Shown here in pieces: positions 17,266-26,563 of a stretch of 34,184 nucleotides of DNA. Positions within the stretch are counted from its first letter, which is position 1; the number at the start of each line of letters is the position of its first letter. Source of the stretch: an uncultured Clostridia bacterium (GTDB lineage Bacteria > Bacillota > Clostridia > Christensenellales > Borkfalkiaceae). The translations under genes were made by a program, and so were the position numbers. The stretch spans positions 1-34,184 of the forward strand of contig CANRFK010000156.1 in the NCBI GenBank assembly GCA_947629875.1, read 5' to 3'. Below the pieces are notes generated by a model, which was not told the origin of the DNA, ran no database searches, and saw only the letters and a program-made list of their open reading frames with translations.

Positions 17266-17335
17266 CGGAATGTGGAAAATAGTGCGTCGGCAGAGACCCG
17301 CAAGGGGAAAACGGGAGGGCGCGGAGGAGACGTAG

Positions 17336-18208
17336 ATGCCGTCGGAATTTCAGACAGAAGGGGGGAAGCTCCTCAAATACCTCGGAGAAGGGGGTGCCGT
17401 CGTCATCCCGCGCGGCATTACGGAGATCGGCGAGGACGCCTTTTCGCATAGCCGTGTCGTCTCCGTGAGCATCCCCGATACGGTGGAGCGCATCGGGAGG
17501 TTTGCGTTCGCCGAATGCAAAGAGCTGCGCGAGGTGGAGTTCATGGAGGGCTGCCACCCCAAAGAGCTCGTGGAAGCCGCGTTTCTCGCGTGCAGTGCGC
17601 TGGAAAAGTTTGTGCTTCCTGCGGGCGTGAAGGCGGTGCCGCAGCACTTTCTCTGCGCCTGCGAAGCGCTCAAAGAGGTCGTTCTGCCCGAGGGGATCGA
17701 GCGCATCGAGGGCGACGCTTTCAGCCGTTGTTTTGCCCTGAAAAGCATCAATTTCCCGCAAACGCTGCGCGTTTTGGAGGGCTGTGCGCTCTATTGGTGC
17801 AAGTCGCTCCGCGAGATAAAATTGCCCGCGGGGCTCGAGGAGATCGGGGAATGGTGCTTCGACGGCTGCGGGGGACTGCGCACGTTGGAGATCCCGCAGG
17901 GCGTCACGCGCATTCCCTTTCTCGCCTTCGCCCAATGTTTCAACCTGAAAACGCTCATCCTCCCCAAGGGCTTGAAGGAGATCCGCGATGGCGCCTTCTC
18001 GGATAATTACGCGCTGGAAGAAATACGGTTCGGCGGGTCGGTGCGCGCGTGGAAAAAGTTGACGGAGCGGGTCACCTTCCACAAGTGCAATTATATTCCC
18101 CGCAAGACGGCGGATGGGTACGAAGGGGGGAATGTCAACCGCAAGGAGAGGAAGTTCGGGCCCGAGACCATCTCCGTCGTCTGCTCGGATGGCGTTCTGA
18201 AAATCTGA
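17336..18208 (+). CDS. BspA-type leucine-rich repeat (LRR_5) protein
   Basis: Repeated units such as ITEIGEDAFSHSRVVSVSIPDTVERIGRFAFAECKELREVEF and VTRIPFLAFAQCFNLKTLILPKGLKEIRDGAFSDNYALEEI. Confidence 0.85.
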   Translation: MPSEFQTEGGKLLKYLGEGGAVVIPRGITEIGEDAFSHSRVVSVSIPDTVERIGRFAFAECKELREVEFMEGCHPKELVEAAFLACSALEKFVLPAGVKAVPQHFLCACEALKEVVLPEGIERIEGDAFSRCFALKSINFPQTLRVLEGCALYWCKSLREIKLPAGLEEIGEWCFDGCGGLRTLEIPQGVTRIPFLAFAQCFNLKTLILPKGLKEIRDGAFSDNYALEEIRFGGSVRAWKKLTERVTFHKCNYIPRKTADGYEGGNVNRKERKFGPETISVVCSDGVLKI

Positions 18209-18265
18209 AAACAGCCGCCCGCGGGCGATTTTCGCGGCAAATACGCCGCAAAAAAGGAGGAATGT

Positions 18266-19243
18266 ATGGGAAAATTGAAACTCACCAAGGAATGGGACAA
18301 GGTGTTTCCGCAGAACGAGCGGGTAAAGCACTTCAAGGCGACCTTCAAAAACCGCTACGGAATCGAGCTCGCCGCCGACGTCTATCTTCCCAAGGGGACG
18401 CGGAAAAAACTCCCCGGGATCGCCGTGTGCGGCCCGTTCGGCGCGGTGAAGGAACAGGCCTCGGGGCTGTACGCGCAGGAGCTCGCGGCGCGCGGGTTCT
18501 TTGCGCTCGCGTTCGATCCCTCATTCACGGGGGAGAGCGGAGGGGAGCCGCGCTACGTCGCCTCGCCCGATATCAACACCGAAGATTTTTGCGCCGCGGT
18601 GGATTATCTCTCCTGCCACGAGCGGGTGGATCCCGAAAAAATCGGCATCCTCGGCATCTGCGGCTGGGGCGGCATGGCTCTGAATGCCGCCGCGATGGAC
18701 ACGCGCATTAAGGCGACCATTGCCTCCACGATGTACGATATGACCCGCGTCAACGCCAAGGGGTACTTTGACGAGGCCGACAGCGAGGAGGCGCGCCGTG
18801 CCCTCAAAGAGGCATTAAACGCACAACGTATTGCCGATTTTAAGAGCGGGACGTACGAACTTGCGGGGGGCGTGGTGGATCCTCTGCCCGCCGACGCGCC
18901 GTTTTTCGTCAAGGACTACTACGACTATTACAAGACGCCGCGCGGCTATCATGCGCGGTCGCTCAACTCCAACGGCGGCTGGAACAAGACGTCGGCTCTC
19001 TCTTTCATCAACATGCCCATTCTGGCGTATGCGGGGGAGATCGAGAGCGCGGTTCTTCTCATCCACGGCGAAAAGGCGCACTCGCGCTACTTCTCCGAGG
19101 ACGCCTTCAAACTGCTGAAAGGGGACAACAAGGAGCTTTGTATCATCCCCGATGCGGTGCACACCGACCTCTACGACGGCGGCGGCAAGGGCGTCATTCC
19201 CTTCGATAAGATCGTGAAATTTTATAGGAGAAACATGAAATGA
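18266..19243 (+). CDS. Alpha/beta hydrolase (dienelactone hydrolase/YcjY-like)
   Basis: ADVYLPKGTRKKLPGIAVCGPFGAVKEQASGLYAQELAARGFFALAFDPSFTGESGG; PEKIGILGICGWGGMALNAAA; PDAVHTDLYD. Confidence 0.8.
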   Translation: MGKLKLTKEWDKVFPQNERVKHFKATFKNRYGIELAADVYLPKGTRKKLPGIAVCGPFGAVKEQASGLYAQELAARGFFALAFDPSFTGESGGEPRYVASPDINTEDFCAAVDYLSCHERVDPEKIGILGICGWGGMALNAAAMDTRIKATIASTMYDMTRVNAKGYFDEADSEEARRALKEALNAQRIADFKSGTYELAGGVVDPLPADAPFFVKDYYDYYKTPRGYHARSLNSNGGWNKTSALSFINMPILAYAGEIESAVLLIHGEKAHSRYFSEDAFKLLKGDNKELCIIPDAVHTDLYDGGGKGVIPFDKIVKFYRRNMK

Positions 19244-20403
19244 TCGGAAATTTTTGCTACCACAATCCCACAAAACTGTATTTCGGCAAGGACGCGAGCT
19301 CTCACCTCGGCGAGGAACTCGCCCGTTACGGCAAGACGGTGCAGCTCGTGTACGGCGGGGGCTCGGTGAAGAGGAACGGCATCTATGATGAAGTCGTGGG
19401 CATTCTGCGCGCGTGCGGCAAACATATCGTGGAGGACGGCGGCGTGATGCCCAATCCCACCGTGGAGAAGCTCTACGAGGGCGCAAAACTTGCGCGGGAA
19501 CATAAAGTAGACCTCATTCTCGCCGTGGGCGGCGGCTCGGTGTGCGATTACGCGAAGGCGGTGTCCGTTTCGGCGTATTGCGAGGGCGACCCGTGGAAGA
19601 AGTACTTCATCGACTTCGAGGAGCCGACGTGCAAAATTATCCCCGTTGCGTGCGTGCTCACCATGGTGGGCACGGGCAGCGAGATGAACGGGGGCTCCGT
19701 CATCACCAACCACAGGGAGAAGCTGAAAATAGGGCACGTGTTCGGCTCCGAGGTGATGCCGAAGTTCACGATTTTGAACCCCATGTATACGTTTTCCGTG
19801 CCAAAGCGGCAGATGGTGGCGGGAATTTACGACGCGTTCAACCACATCTGCGAGCAGTATTTTTCGGGCGAGGACGACAACGTGAGCGACTATCTCTCCG
19901 AGGGGCTGATGAAATCGCTGATCGCAAATTCGCGCGTTGCCCTCAAAGACCCGCACGATTACGAGGCGAGGAGCAACATCATGTGGGCGGCGACGTGGGC
20001 GCTCAACACCCTCATCGCGCAGGGCAAGGACACCGATTGGGAGGTTCACATGCTCGGGCAGGCGGTGGGCGCCCTCACCGATGCCACGCACGGCATGACG
20101 CTCTCCGCCGTCTCTCTGCCTTACTATCGCCACATTCTGCCCTACGGCGTGAAGAAGTTCCGCCGCTTCGCCGTCGAGGTGTGGGGCGTGAAGGACGAGG
20201 GGAGCGATGAAGAAGTCGCAAATGCGGGGCTTGAAGCCATGGAGCGTTGGATGAGGGAGCTCGGACTCGCCATGAATATCTCCGAGCTCGGCGCAACGGC
20301 GGAGATGATCGAAGCCCTCGCCGACGCGACGCTCGTCATGGACGGCGGCTACAAAGTGCTCACCTGCGAGGAGATCGTAGAGATCTTCAAGGAGAGTTTA
20401 TAA
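19240..20403 (+). CDS. Iron-containing alcohol dehydrogenase (butanol dehydrogenase-like)
   Basis: NPTKLYFGKDA, VYGGGSVKRNGIYDEV, LAVGGGSVCDYAKAVS, GTGSEMN, HMLGQAVGALTDATHGMTLS. Confidence 0.92.
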   Translation: MIGNFCYHNPTKLYFGKDASSHLGEELARYGKTVQLVYGGGSVKRNGIYDEVVGILRACGKHIVEDGGVMPNPTVEKLYEGAKLAREHKVDLILAVGGGSVCDYAKAVSVSAYCEGDPWKKYFIDFEEPTCKIIPVACVLTMVGTGSEMNGGSVITNHREKLKIGHVFGSEVMPKFTILNPMYTFSVPKRQMVAGIYDAFNHICEQYFSGEDDNVSDYLSEGLMKSLIANSRVALKDPHDYEARSNIMWAATWALNTLIAQGKDTDWEVHMLGQAVGALTDATHGMTLSAVSLPYYRHILPYGVKKFRRFAVEVWGVKDEGSDEEVANAGLEAMERWMRELGLAMNISELGATAEMIEALADATLVMDGGYKVLTCEEIVEIFKESL

Positions 20404-20603
20404 AAAACCGCAAAACATTGTAAGTTTTCCCCCTCTGCCCGTGCGGCAGAGGGCAACAAAGAGATGCGCATTGCCGCCCGCGCCTTTGGCGCGGGCGGCA
20501 ATTTGATGAGGAAAATTTTCCGTCCTGCGGGATATTTCTTGGAGCAGAAGAGCGCGAAAGCCCACGCGAGACGCGGTTTTGCGAAAAAATTTTTCCAAAG
20601 GGG

Positions 20604-20632
20604 TTGACGGGGTGCATTTTTTGTGATAAGAT
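20604..20632 (+). promoter_or_regulatory. Promoter for the MarR-type regulator
   Basis: TTGACG, 17-nt spacer, TAAGAT. Confidence 0.5.
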
Positions 20633-20656
20633 GTGCAAGAATTAGGAAACAAATTT

Positions 20657-21082
20657 ATGTACGACAAGCTGTTTTTGGCGCTCATGGGGGCGTGGGCGGC
20701 GCACGCCGAGGCGAGCAGGGCGGTGTTCGCGGAGCTCGGGCTCACGGCGGGGCAGCCCAAAATTTTATACATCCTGCGGCGGGGCGACGGGCTCGTGCAA
20801 AAAAAGCTCGCTTCTCTCTGCGGCGTGACGCAGCCCACGCTCACGGGTTTGCTCGCCGGCATGGAGAAGAAGGGGCTCGTCCGCCGCGAAAGGAGTTCCG
20901 CCGAGGACTGCAAGACGGCCGTGCGCGTCTTTCTCACCGAAAAGGGGCGAAGGATCGCCGACGTCCTCGAAGGGCGGGTGGAGGAGCTTGAGGCGCGCGG
21001 CTTTGCGGGGTTTTCACCTGAGGAGCGGGCGGAAATTCTCGAAACACTGTGCAAAATAGCGGAGAATATCCGTAAAAAATAG
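20657..21082 (+). CDS. MarR-family transcriptional regulator
   Basis: QPKILYILRRGDGLVQKKLASLCGVTQPTLTGLLAGMEKKGLVRRERSSAEDCKTAVRVFLTEKG: winged helix and wing. The ORF track begins at 20633; ATG at 20657 is the likely start. Confidence 0.85.
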   Translation: MYDKLFLALMGAWAAHAEASRAVFAELGLTAGQPKILYILRRGDGLVQKKLASLCGVTQPTLTGLLAGMEKKGLVRRERSSAEDCKTAVRVFLTEKGRRIADVLEGRVEELEARGFAGFSPEERAEILETLCKIAENIRKK

Positions 21083-21090
21083 GGGGACTT

Positions 21091-22008
21091 ATGAAAAAAT
21101 TTTTGGTTTGTGCCGCGGCCGTGGCGCTCGCGCTCGTGGGCATTTTGGCGGGTTGCGGCGAAGAGGAGGAGGAAGTGAAACGCGAACTGCGCAATTTGCC
21201 CGAGGACGTCGTGTATGCGGTGTCGAAAGAAGAGCACACATTTACGTACACCGACGGCGACGCCGAGATCGAGATCTACGGCGAACTCTATGTGCCCGAG
21301 GATGCGTCAAACGTAAAGTTGCCCGACGGGAAACTGCCCGCCGTCATTTTATGCCATGGGTTCAATGGGCACTATACCGATTTCCCGAATGAGTGCAGGA
21401 GGCTCGCCCAGAGGGGGTACGTCGCATACGCCTTTGATTTCTGCGGCGCGCAGTCGGGCGGGAAGAGCAAGGGCAGAACGGCGGACGACTATACGCCCTT
21501 CACCATGCAAAAGGACGCCGTGGAGGTGTTCAAGCATATCCAATCGCTTCCGGATGTGGATGAGACGCAGGTGTTTCTGTGGGGCGGCAGTCAGGGCGGC
21601 TTTGTTTCGGCGCTCGCCGCGGCGGACAGCGCCATCAAGGACGACGTCGCGGGGCTGGCGCTCTACTTCCCCGCGTTCAACATTCCCGACGACTGGACGG
21701 GGAAACCCGAGGCAAAGACGTCGCTCATGGGTTACTATATCGGCGCCGAGTTTATCAAGAGCGTGCAGAATTTCGACCCGTTTGCCGTCATTCCCGCATA
21801 TAAAAAGGATGTGTGCATTGTGTGGGGAGATAAGGATGCGCTCGTGGCGCGCAAGTACGTCGACGGCGCCGTGACGGCGTACGGCGCGGACAGGGCGAAG
21901 CTCACCGTGCTCGAAGGCGCGGGGCACGGCTTCGGCGGCGCGGCGCTCACCACGGCCATCGACACCGTGATGGCGTTCTTGGAGGCGCGCACCTACAAAC
22001 CGCTGTAA
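21091..22008 (+). CDS. Alpha/beta hydrolase lipoprotein
   Basis: Signal peptide with lipobox LAGC; LPAVILCHGFNGHYTDFPNECRRLAQRGYVAYAFDFCG; nucleophile elbow GGSQGG; GAGHGF. Confidence 0.85.
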   Translation: MKKFLVCAAAVALALVGILAGCGEEEEEVKRELRNLPEDVVYAVSKEEHTFTYTDGDAEIEIYGELYVPEDASNVKLPDGKLPAVILCHGFNGHYTDFPNECRRLAQRGYVAYAFDFCGAQSGGKSKGRTADDYTPFTMQKDAVEVFKHIQSLPDVDETQVFLWGGSQGGFVSALAAADSAIKDDVAGLALYFPAFNIPDDWTGKPEAKTSLMGYYIGAEFIKSVQNFDPFAVIPAYKKDVCIVWGDKDALVARKYVDGAVTAYGADRAKLTVLEGAGHGFGGAALTTAIDTVMAFLEARTYKPL

Positions 22009-22022
22009 ATTTTCAAATAAAC

Positions 22023-22052
22023 GCCGCCCGTCCGAATTTTTTCGGGCGGGCG
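22023..22052. terminator. Bidirectional intrinsic terminator
   Basis: GCCGCCCGTCCGAA-TTTT-TTCGGGCGGGCGG. Confidence 0.7.
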
Positions 22053-22066
22053 GACTTGTATTGAAA

Positions 22067-22345
22067 TCAACGAAACAGATCGGAATGCGTTCCCGTGCGG
22101 GTGAGATTTAAGATCAGTTCTTCTTCCCGTATTTGGTAGATGAGCAACCAATCGGGTTCGATGTGGCACTCCCGACAACCCTCGAAGTTCCCCGATAGAA
22201 GGTGGTCGTGGAATTTGGGATCCAAACGCTCGTCATTTGCGAGAATGTTGATGACATTGAAAAGTTTGTCGAGGTCTTTTCCCTGCCGTTGGACTGTCTT
22301 GAGATCTTTTTTGAAGCGACCGGAAAATTTTACCTCGTACTTCAT
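22067..22345 (-). CDS. YafQ/RelE-family type II toxin
   Basis: MKYEVKFSGRFKKDLKTVQRQGKDLDKL...LDPKFHDHLLSGNFEGCRECHIEPDWLLIYQIREEELILNLTRTGTHSDLF. Confidence 0.93.
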   Translation of the reverse strand: MKYEVKFSGRFKKDLKTVQRQGKDLDKLFNVINILANDERLDPKFHDHLLSGNFEGCRECHIEPDWLLIYQIREEELILNLTRTGTHSDLFR

Positions 22346-22608
22346 ACCTCGAGCGCTCTCCTCAACTCCTCAATTGTCTTATAACCGGGATATTTTTCGG
22401 GGTGAGCGTTCATCTCTTTTAATTCCTCCAATGCCGCCAGTGTCTCTGCATTGGGAACCCGTTTCGCCTCGAAGGGCAGACCCTCTTGCATGATCGCCTG
22501 ATGCAGGAACATGTTGATCGCCGTGCTCATGTCGAGCCCGAGATCGGCAAAAATTGCGCCGGCTTCTTTTTTTACGTCATCATCGACGCGGACATTGATT
22601 GTAGCCAT
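22342..22608 (-). CDS. DinJ/RelB-family antitoxin
   Basis: MATINVRVDDDVKKEAGAIFADLGLDMSTAINMFLHQAIMQEGLPFE; overlaps the toxin start by 4 nt. Confidence 0.93.
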   Translation of the reverse strand: MATINVRVDDDVKKEAGAIFADLGLDMSTAINMFLHQAIMQEGLPFEAKRVPNAETLAALEELKEMNAHPEKYPGYKTIEELRRALEV

Positions 22609-22636
22609 AAGATACCTCCCCTATATAGTATTCTCA

Positions 22637-22678
22637 ATGTATATACAGTGTATAGCATTTTGAAGATTTTGTCAAGAG
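22637..22678 (-). promoter_or_regulatory. TA operon promoter with palindromic operator
   Basis: On the - strand: CTCTTGACA...(17 nt)...TACACT, overlapping the near-palindrome CTATACACTGTATATAC. Confidence 0.5.
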
Positions 22679-22710
22679 TTTGAGAAAAAATAAAACCGTT
22701 TCGCAATATA

Positions 22711-23080
22711 CACGAAAAAGATTTGCGAAGCAAAGATTTTTCGTGAAAGAGGAGCGGCAAGCGGCAAAAAATATGAAAATTCCGCAGTACTCACAAAAAA
22801 GATCGCGAAGCAAGATTTTTTGTGAAGAAGGAGCCGTAGGCGTTAAAAGCAAAGGGATTGCCAAACGGCAATCCCTTTGCGAAAGGCGCCGAAATTTACA
22901 AATTCCGCAGTACTCACAAAAAAATTGCGAAGCAAGATTTTTTGTGAGAGAGGAGCGGCAAGCGGCAAAAAATATGAAAATTCCGCAGTACTCACAAAAA
23001 AGATTGCGAAGCAAGATTTTTTGTGAAGAAGGAGCCGCAGGCGTTAAAAGCAAAGGGATTGCCAAACGGCAATCCCTTGC
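22711..23080. repeat. About 201-bp tandem repeat made of hairpin units (repeat family 4)
   Basis: GGAGCGGCAAGCGGCAAAAAATATG at 22751 and 22952 (offset 201); ATTCCGCAGTACTCACAAAAAA at 22779, 22902 and 22980; hairpins around GCGAAGC flanked by A-tracts and T-tracts at 22711, 22792, 22915 and 22993; GCAAAGGGATTGCC-AAAC-GGCAATCCCTTTGC at 22849-22880, near-copy at 23050-23080. Confidence 0.85.
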
Positions 23081-23101
23081 GAAAGGCGCCTTGCGGCGAC
23101 G

Positions 23102-23176
23102 TGGAGGCGCCACCCGGATTTGAACCGGGGAGTCAGGGTTTTGCAGACCCTTGCCTTACCTCTTGGCTATGGCGCC
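23102..23176 (-). tRNA. tRNA-Cys (anticodon GCA)
   Basis: Reverse complement GGCGCCATAGCCAAGAGGTAAGGCAAGGGTCTGCAAAACCCTGACTCCCCGGTTCAAATCCGGGTGGCGCCTCCA. Confidence 0.95.
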
Positions 23177-23201
23177 AAAAAAAACAGCGCGGAGCTGTGT
23201 T

Positions 23202-23276
23202 TGGAGCGGGAAACGAGACTCGAACCCGCGACATCCACCTTGGCAAGGTGGCGCTCTACCACTGAGCTATTCCCGC
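23202..23276 (-). tRNA. tRNA-Gly (anticodon GCC)
   Basis: Reverse complement GCGGGAATAGCTCAGTGGTAGAGCGCCACCTTGCCAAGGTGGATGTCGCGGGTTCGAGTCTCGTTTCCCGCTCCA. Confidence 0.95.
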
Positions 23277-23299
23277 ATAATGAGCTATCCGCGCTGTAT

Positions 23300-23375
23300 T
23301 GGTGGAAGTTATAGGACTCGGACCTATGACCCCTTGCTTGTAAGGCAAGTGCTCTCCCAGCTGAGCTAAACTTCC
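23300..23375 (-). tRNA. tRNA-Val (anticodon UAC)
   Basis: Reverse complement GGAAGTTTAGCTCAGCTGGGAGAGCACTTGCCTTACAAGCAAGGGGTCATAGGTCCGAGTCCTATAACTTCCACCA. Confidence 0.95.
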
Positions 23376-23504
23376 GATTGCTTGTTAAATATAGCACATT
23401 TGGCGGAAGAACGCAAGCGATTTTCTCTGCATTTTGTAAAATTCCGCAAATTTTATGCGCGCTTTTTTATCGTATGCCCTCCGCCCGAATTTTGCTCCGC
23501 CCCC

Positions 23505-23533
23505 TTGACAGGCTTCGCGTTTTGTGATACCAT
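23505..23533 (+). promoter_or_regulatory. Promoter for rubrerythrin
   Basis: TTGACA, 17-nt spacer, TACCAT. Confidence 0.5.
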
Positions 23534-23571
23534 TTCCATAACGATAATATTTCATCAAAGGAGAAAAAATT

Positions 23572-24114
23572 ATGGGAAACAATCCTTACAAGGGCACAAA
23601 GACGGAGAAAAATCTGTGGGAAGCGTTCGCGGGCGAGAGCCAGGCGCGCAACAAGTACACCTATTTCGCCTCCGTTGCAAAGAAGGCGGGCTATGAGCAG
23701 ATCGCCGCGCTGTTCTTGAAGACCGCGGAGAACGAGAAGGAACACGCCAAACTGTGGTTCAAGGCGCTGGGCGAGCTGGGCGACACGCCCGAAAATCTTC
23801 TGCATGCCGCCGAGGGCGAGAATGCCGAGTGGACGGACATGTACGAGCGCATGGCGCGCGAGGCCGAAGAGGAGGGCTTCACGGCGCTTGCGGCGCAGTT
23901 TAGGGGCGTTGCCGCCATCGAGAAGTCGCACGAGGAGCGCTACCGCGCCCTTTTGAACAACGTAGAGACCAAGCAGGTGTTCGAAAAGAGCGGCGTGCAG
24001 ATCTGGGAATGCCGCAACTGCGGGCACATCGTGGTCGGCACCAAGGCGCCCGAAATTTGCCCCGTGTGCAAGCATCCGCAGGCGTATTTCGAGGTTCACG
24101 CCGAAAATTATTGA
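23572..24114 (+). CDS. rbr: Rubrerythrin
   Basis: ENLWEAF-type start [43 protein letters not shown]-terminal rubredoxin domain [30 protein letters not shown]. Confidence 0.95.
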   Translation: MGNNPYKGTKTEKNLWEAFAGESQARNKYTYFASVAKKAGYEQIAALFLKTAENEKEHAKLWFKALGELGDTPENLLHAAEGENAEWTDMYERMAREAEEEGFTALAAQFRGVAAIEKSHEERYRALLNNVETKQVFEKSGVQIWECRNCGHIVVGTKAPEICPVCKHPQAYFEVHAENY

Positions 24115-24215
24115 GAAAGATAGCATGAAAGCGGCGCGCCGAACGGCGCGCCGTTGATTTCATCTAAAAACATAAGCGGTTCGCATTTGCGAGCCGCTTA
24201 CGCTATACTTTGATA

Positions 24216-24704
24216 CTATTTACTATTGAGATAGACCGCGCCGATTTCGTCGCCGATCGTATCGACCACGCGTTTATCGATCCGCACCTTGATTTTTTGG
24301 ACTTTTTTCCTGAGGTTGCCTCTCCGCATTCCGATGCTGATTGCGGGGTATGCGATTCCCTTTGTTGTGATCTCGAGCGAAAACTCGCCGTACCGGATCC
24401 TTCTCGCCCCGCCTTTGATCATAAAAATGCCGAAGATTAAAACAGAAAAAAGAACGCCGAAAATGATTTCGATCACAGAGAGGGCTTTGCCGGCGGCAGA
24501 ACAACGGCTCTTACGGAAGGAAATCGTGCTCACCTCGTCAAGCGGGATTTCCGAAATGCTCTTTTGAGTCTTGCTTTCTACCACTGAGACGATGCGCCTG
24601 TTCGTAATAAAAAGTTGCGCATTGCTCTTTTGATGATTGGACTTTACTGTGCCGTATGCCCAATTTTTAACGATGTGTTCATCATTTGCCAATAAAAAAC
24701 TCAT
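24216..24704 (-). CDS. Hypothetical membrane protein with PH-like/GRAM-like N-terminus
   Basis: MSFLLANDEHIVKNWAYGTVKSNHQKSNAQLFITNRRIVSVVESKTQKSISEIPLDEVSTISFRKS... plus one or two TMs; AAGGCGGAA precedes ATG at 24704. Confidence 0.65.
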   Translation of the reverse strand: MSFLLANDEHIVKNWAYGTVKSNHQKSNAQLFITNRRIVSVVESKTQKSISEIPLDEVSTISFRKSRCSAAGKALSVIEIIFGVLFSVLIFGIFMIKGGARRIRYGEFSLEITTKGIAYPAISIGMRRGNLRKKVQKIKVRIDKRVVDTIGDEIGAVYLNSK

Positions 24705-24868
24705 ATAAGTTCCGCCTTGGTTTTTTATCTTGATAAAATTTTTTGAAACAAAGATGTGTTTTGCGTTCGTCTTTCGCATGGGCGGCGCAGGGATGGGCAC
24801 TATGCGCGCAGTTGCGCCGCTGATCATTCCGTAAACAAACCGCCGCGTATGTTGCGGCGGTTTGTGTT

Positions 24869-25135
24869 TTAATAAACGCTGACTTGTTTCTTATCCTTGC
24901 CCTTGCGCTCGTAGCGGACGACGCCGTCTTTGAGGGCGAAGAGCGTATCGTCCCCGCCGATGCCGACGTTGTTGCCGGGGTGGATCTTCGTGCCGCGCTG
25001 GCGCACCAAGATGCTGCCCGCGAGCACTTCCTGCCCGTCCTGCCGCTTGACGCCGAGGCGCTTGGCCTCGCTGTCTCTGCCGTTGTGGGAGGAGCCGGTA
25101 CCCTTTTTATGAGCGAACAATGAAATAAAGATCAT
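24869..25135 (-). CDS. rpmA: 50S ribosomal protein L27
   Basis: [65 protein letters not shown]. Confidence 0.97.
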   Translation of the reverse strand: MIFISLFAHKKGTGSSHNGRDSEAKRLGVKRQDGQEVLAGSILVRQRGTKIHPGNNVGIGGDDTLFALKDGVVRYERKGKDKKQVSVY

Positions 25136-25182
25136 GTTTCTTTCTCCTTTTCTTTATTTTCGGCGCGTCTGCGCCAATGCGG

Positions 25183-25488
25183 TCAGAGGGAAATTTTCCC
25201 GATCTTCACCGCGGTATAGGGTTGACGGTGGCCCTGCTTCTTGCGCTCGTTCTTCTTGGACTTGTACTTAAAGACGATGATCTTCTTGAACTTATCCTGC
25301 GCCTGCACGGTGCCCGTCACCGTAGCCGATGCGACGTCGCCGCCCACTTTCACGGTCTCCCCGTCGGCGATCATGACTGCCTTGAAGGAGACCTCTGCGC
25401 CCACTTCGGCATTGAGTTTCTCCACTCTGACAACGTCGCCCTCGGAAACCTTGTACTGCTTGCCGCCGTTTTCGATGATTGCGTACAC
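25183..25488 (-). CDS. rplU: 50S ribosomal protein L21 (GTG start)
   Basis: (M)[49 protein letters not shown]...[26 protein letters not shown] upstream of GTG. Confidence 0.96.
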   Translation of the reverse strand: MYAIIENGGKQYKVSEGDVVRVEKLNAEVGAEVSFKAVMIADGETVKVGGDVASATVTGTVQAQDKFKKIIVFKYKSKKNERKKQGHRQPYTAVKIGKISL

Positions 25489-25615
25489 TGCTGTTACCTC
25501 CTTGATAGGATCTCGTAAGTTGCGTAGGCGATCCCCCCGAAGGGAATGCTTATAAGAGCCCGTCCTTAACGGTTCGCTGTTCAATTTACCATAAGAAGGG
25601 GGAAATGTCAAGCGG
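25489..25615 (-). promoter_or_regulatory. rplU promoter and long 5' leader (possible L21 autoregulatory leader)
   Basis: On the - strand TTGACA-17 nt-TAAATT followed by about 95 nt of untranslated, structured sequence (GCATTCCCTTCGGGGGGATCGCC) before the RBS. Confidence 0.4.
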
Positions 25616-25677
25616 TTTTCGGGCGGCATTGCATACTTTTCGCAAAATTTCTCACGCTATCCACAAAGGAGAGAAAT

Positions 25678-26121
25678 ATGGAAGTAAAAAAGAGCGAAGA
25701 GGTGCTCGCCGAAGTGCACCGCAACTGCCAACTTGCCCTGCAATCCATTTCGGACATTCTGCCCGAGACGGAGGACGGGGAACTGAGAGAAGAACTCCTG
25801 CGCGAACACGAGGAGTACGAACGCCTGTGCGGCAAGGCGGCGACGATCGCCAAGGATAAGAACATCGAACTCAAAAACCCCGGGCCCATCAAGAAGGCGA
25901 TGATGTGGTCGAGCATCAAGATGAGCACGATGGCGGACGATTCCCGCGCCCACATCGCCGAGATGATGGTGCGGGGGACGGTCATGGGCATCACCGCGAT
26001 CAAGTCGTCCCTCGGCGAGATGAGCGACGAGGAGGCCGACGAGGAGATCAAGGCGCTCGCAAACGAGGTGTTGCAGTCCGAAGAGCGGTTTGAGCGCATC
26101 TGGAAGAGCATGATCGCGTGA
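25678..26121 (+). CDS. Hypothetical helical protein
   Basis: MEVKKSEEVLAEVHRNCQLALQSISDILPETEDGELREELLREHEEYERLCGKAATIAKDKNIELKNPGPIKKAMMW...; RBS AAAGGAGAG upstream. Confidence 0.75.
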   Translation: MEVKKSEEVLAEVHRNCQLALQSISDILPETEDGELREELLREHEEYERLCGKAATIAKDKNIELKNPGPIKKAMMWSSIKMSTMADDSRAHIAEMMVRGTVMGITAIKSSLGEMSDEEADEEIKALANEVLQSEERFERIWKSMIA

Positions 26122-26385
26122 AAAATTTCGTTCAAAATCTTTTTGCGCTGCAAAATATTTTGAACGAGGGGTTAATTTGTGCATCTCTTAACGGGTCGCC
26201 CGCGAATGGAGATGTTCTCAAAGTCATTAAGCCGCAAGTATGCGGCAAATTGGGTGGAGCGGCGCACCATGCTCAACAGCCCTGTGGGCTGTGAGCGCGC
26301 CGCGACAGGAGCGCTGGCAGGCGCGACGGGCTTTGCGGCGGTACCTGCCGCCCAAAGCGCTGCCGCAAAAGCGTGGTTTTGCTTA

Positions 26386-26438
26386 CTTCGCCCTATGGGC
26401 TCGTGCCGCCCTTCGACAACAAAATAAGTGCGGGCGGG
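26386..26438 (+). repeat. Interspersed repeat family 3, copy B
   Basis: CTTCGCCCTATGGGCTCGTGCCGCCCTTCGACAACAAAATAAGTGCGGGCGG. Confidence 0.7.
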
Positions 26439-26563
26439 GCGCGCAGTAATTTACAGCAAGGGCGGCAATACGGTTATATAAGGCGCGGCGGGCAGAGCCT
26501 GCCGCGCGAATATATTAAATTTTTATCTTCAAAATGCGGAAAAGGGCACCCCATATAGCGTTT

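Noticed and set aside
16967-18331. 454-aa minus-strand ORF opposite the LRR protein
   Set aside because: Antisense of a clear LRR_5 protein with consensus promoter; no motif.
22067-22608. DinJ/YafQ toxin-antitoxin pair as a novel system
   Set aside because: Sequence features match the well-known family; recorded as a feature but not novel.
22711-23080. Possible CRISPR array
   Set aside because: Repeat period of 201 bp (78/123 bp sub-units) with non-unique spacers and no cas genes.
22680-23123. 147-aa repetitive ORF (MKIPQYSQKR repeats)
   Set aside because: Explained by the 201-bp DNA repeat being a multiple of three; no RBS and no protein-like composition.
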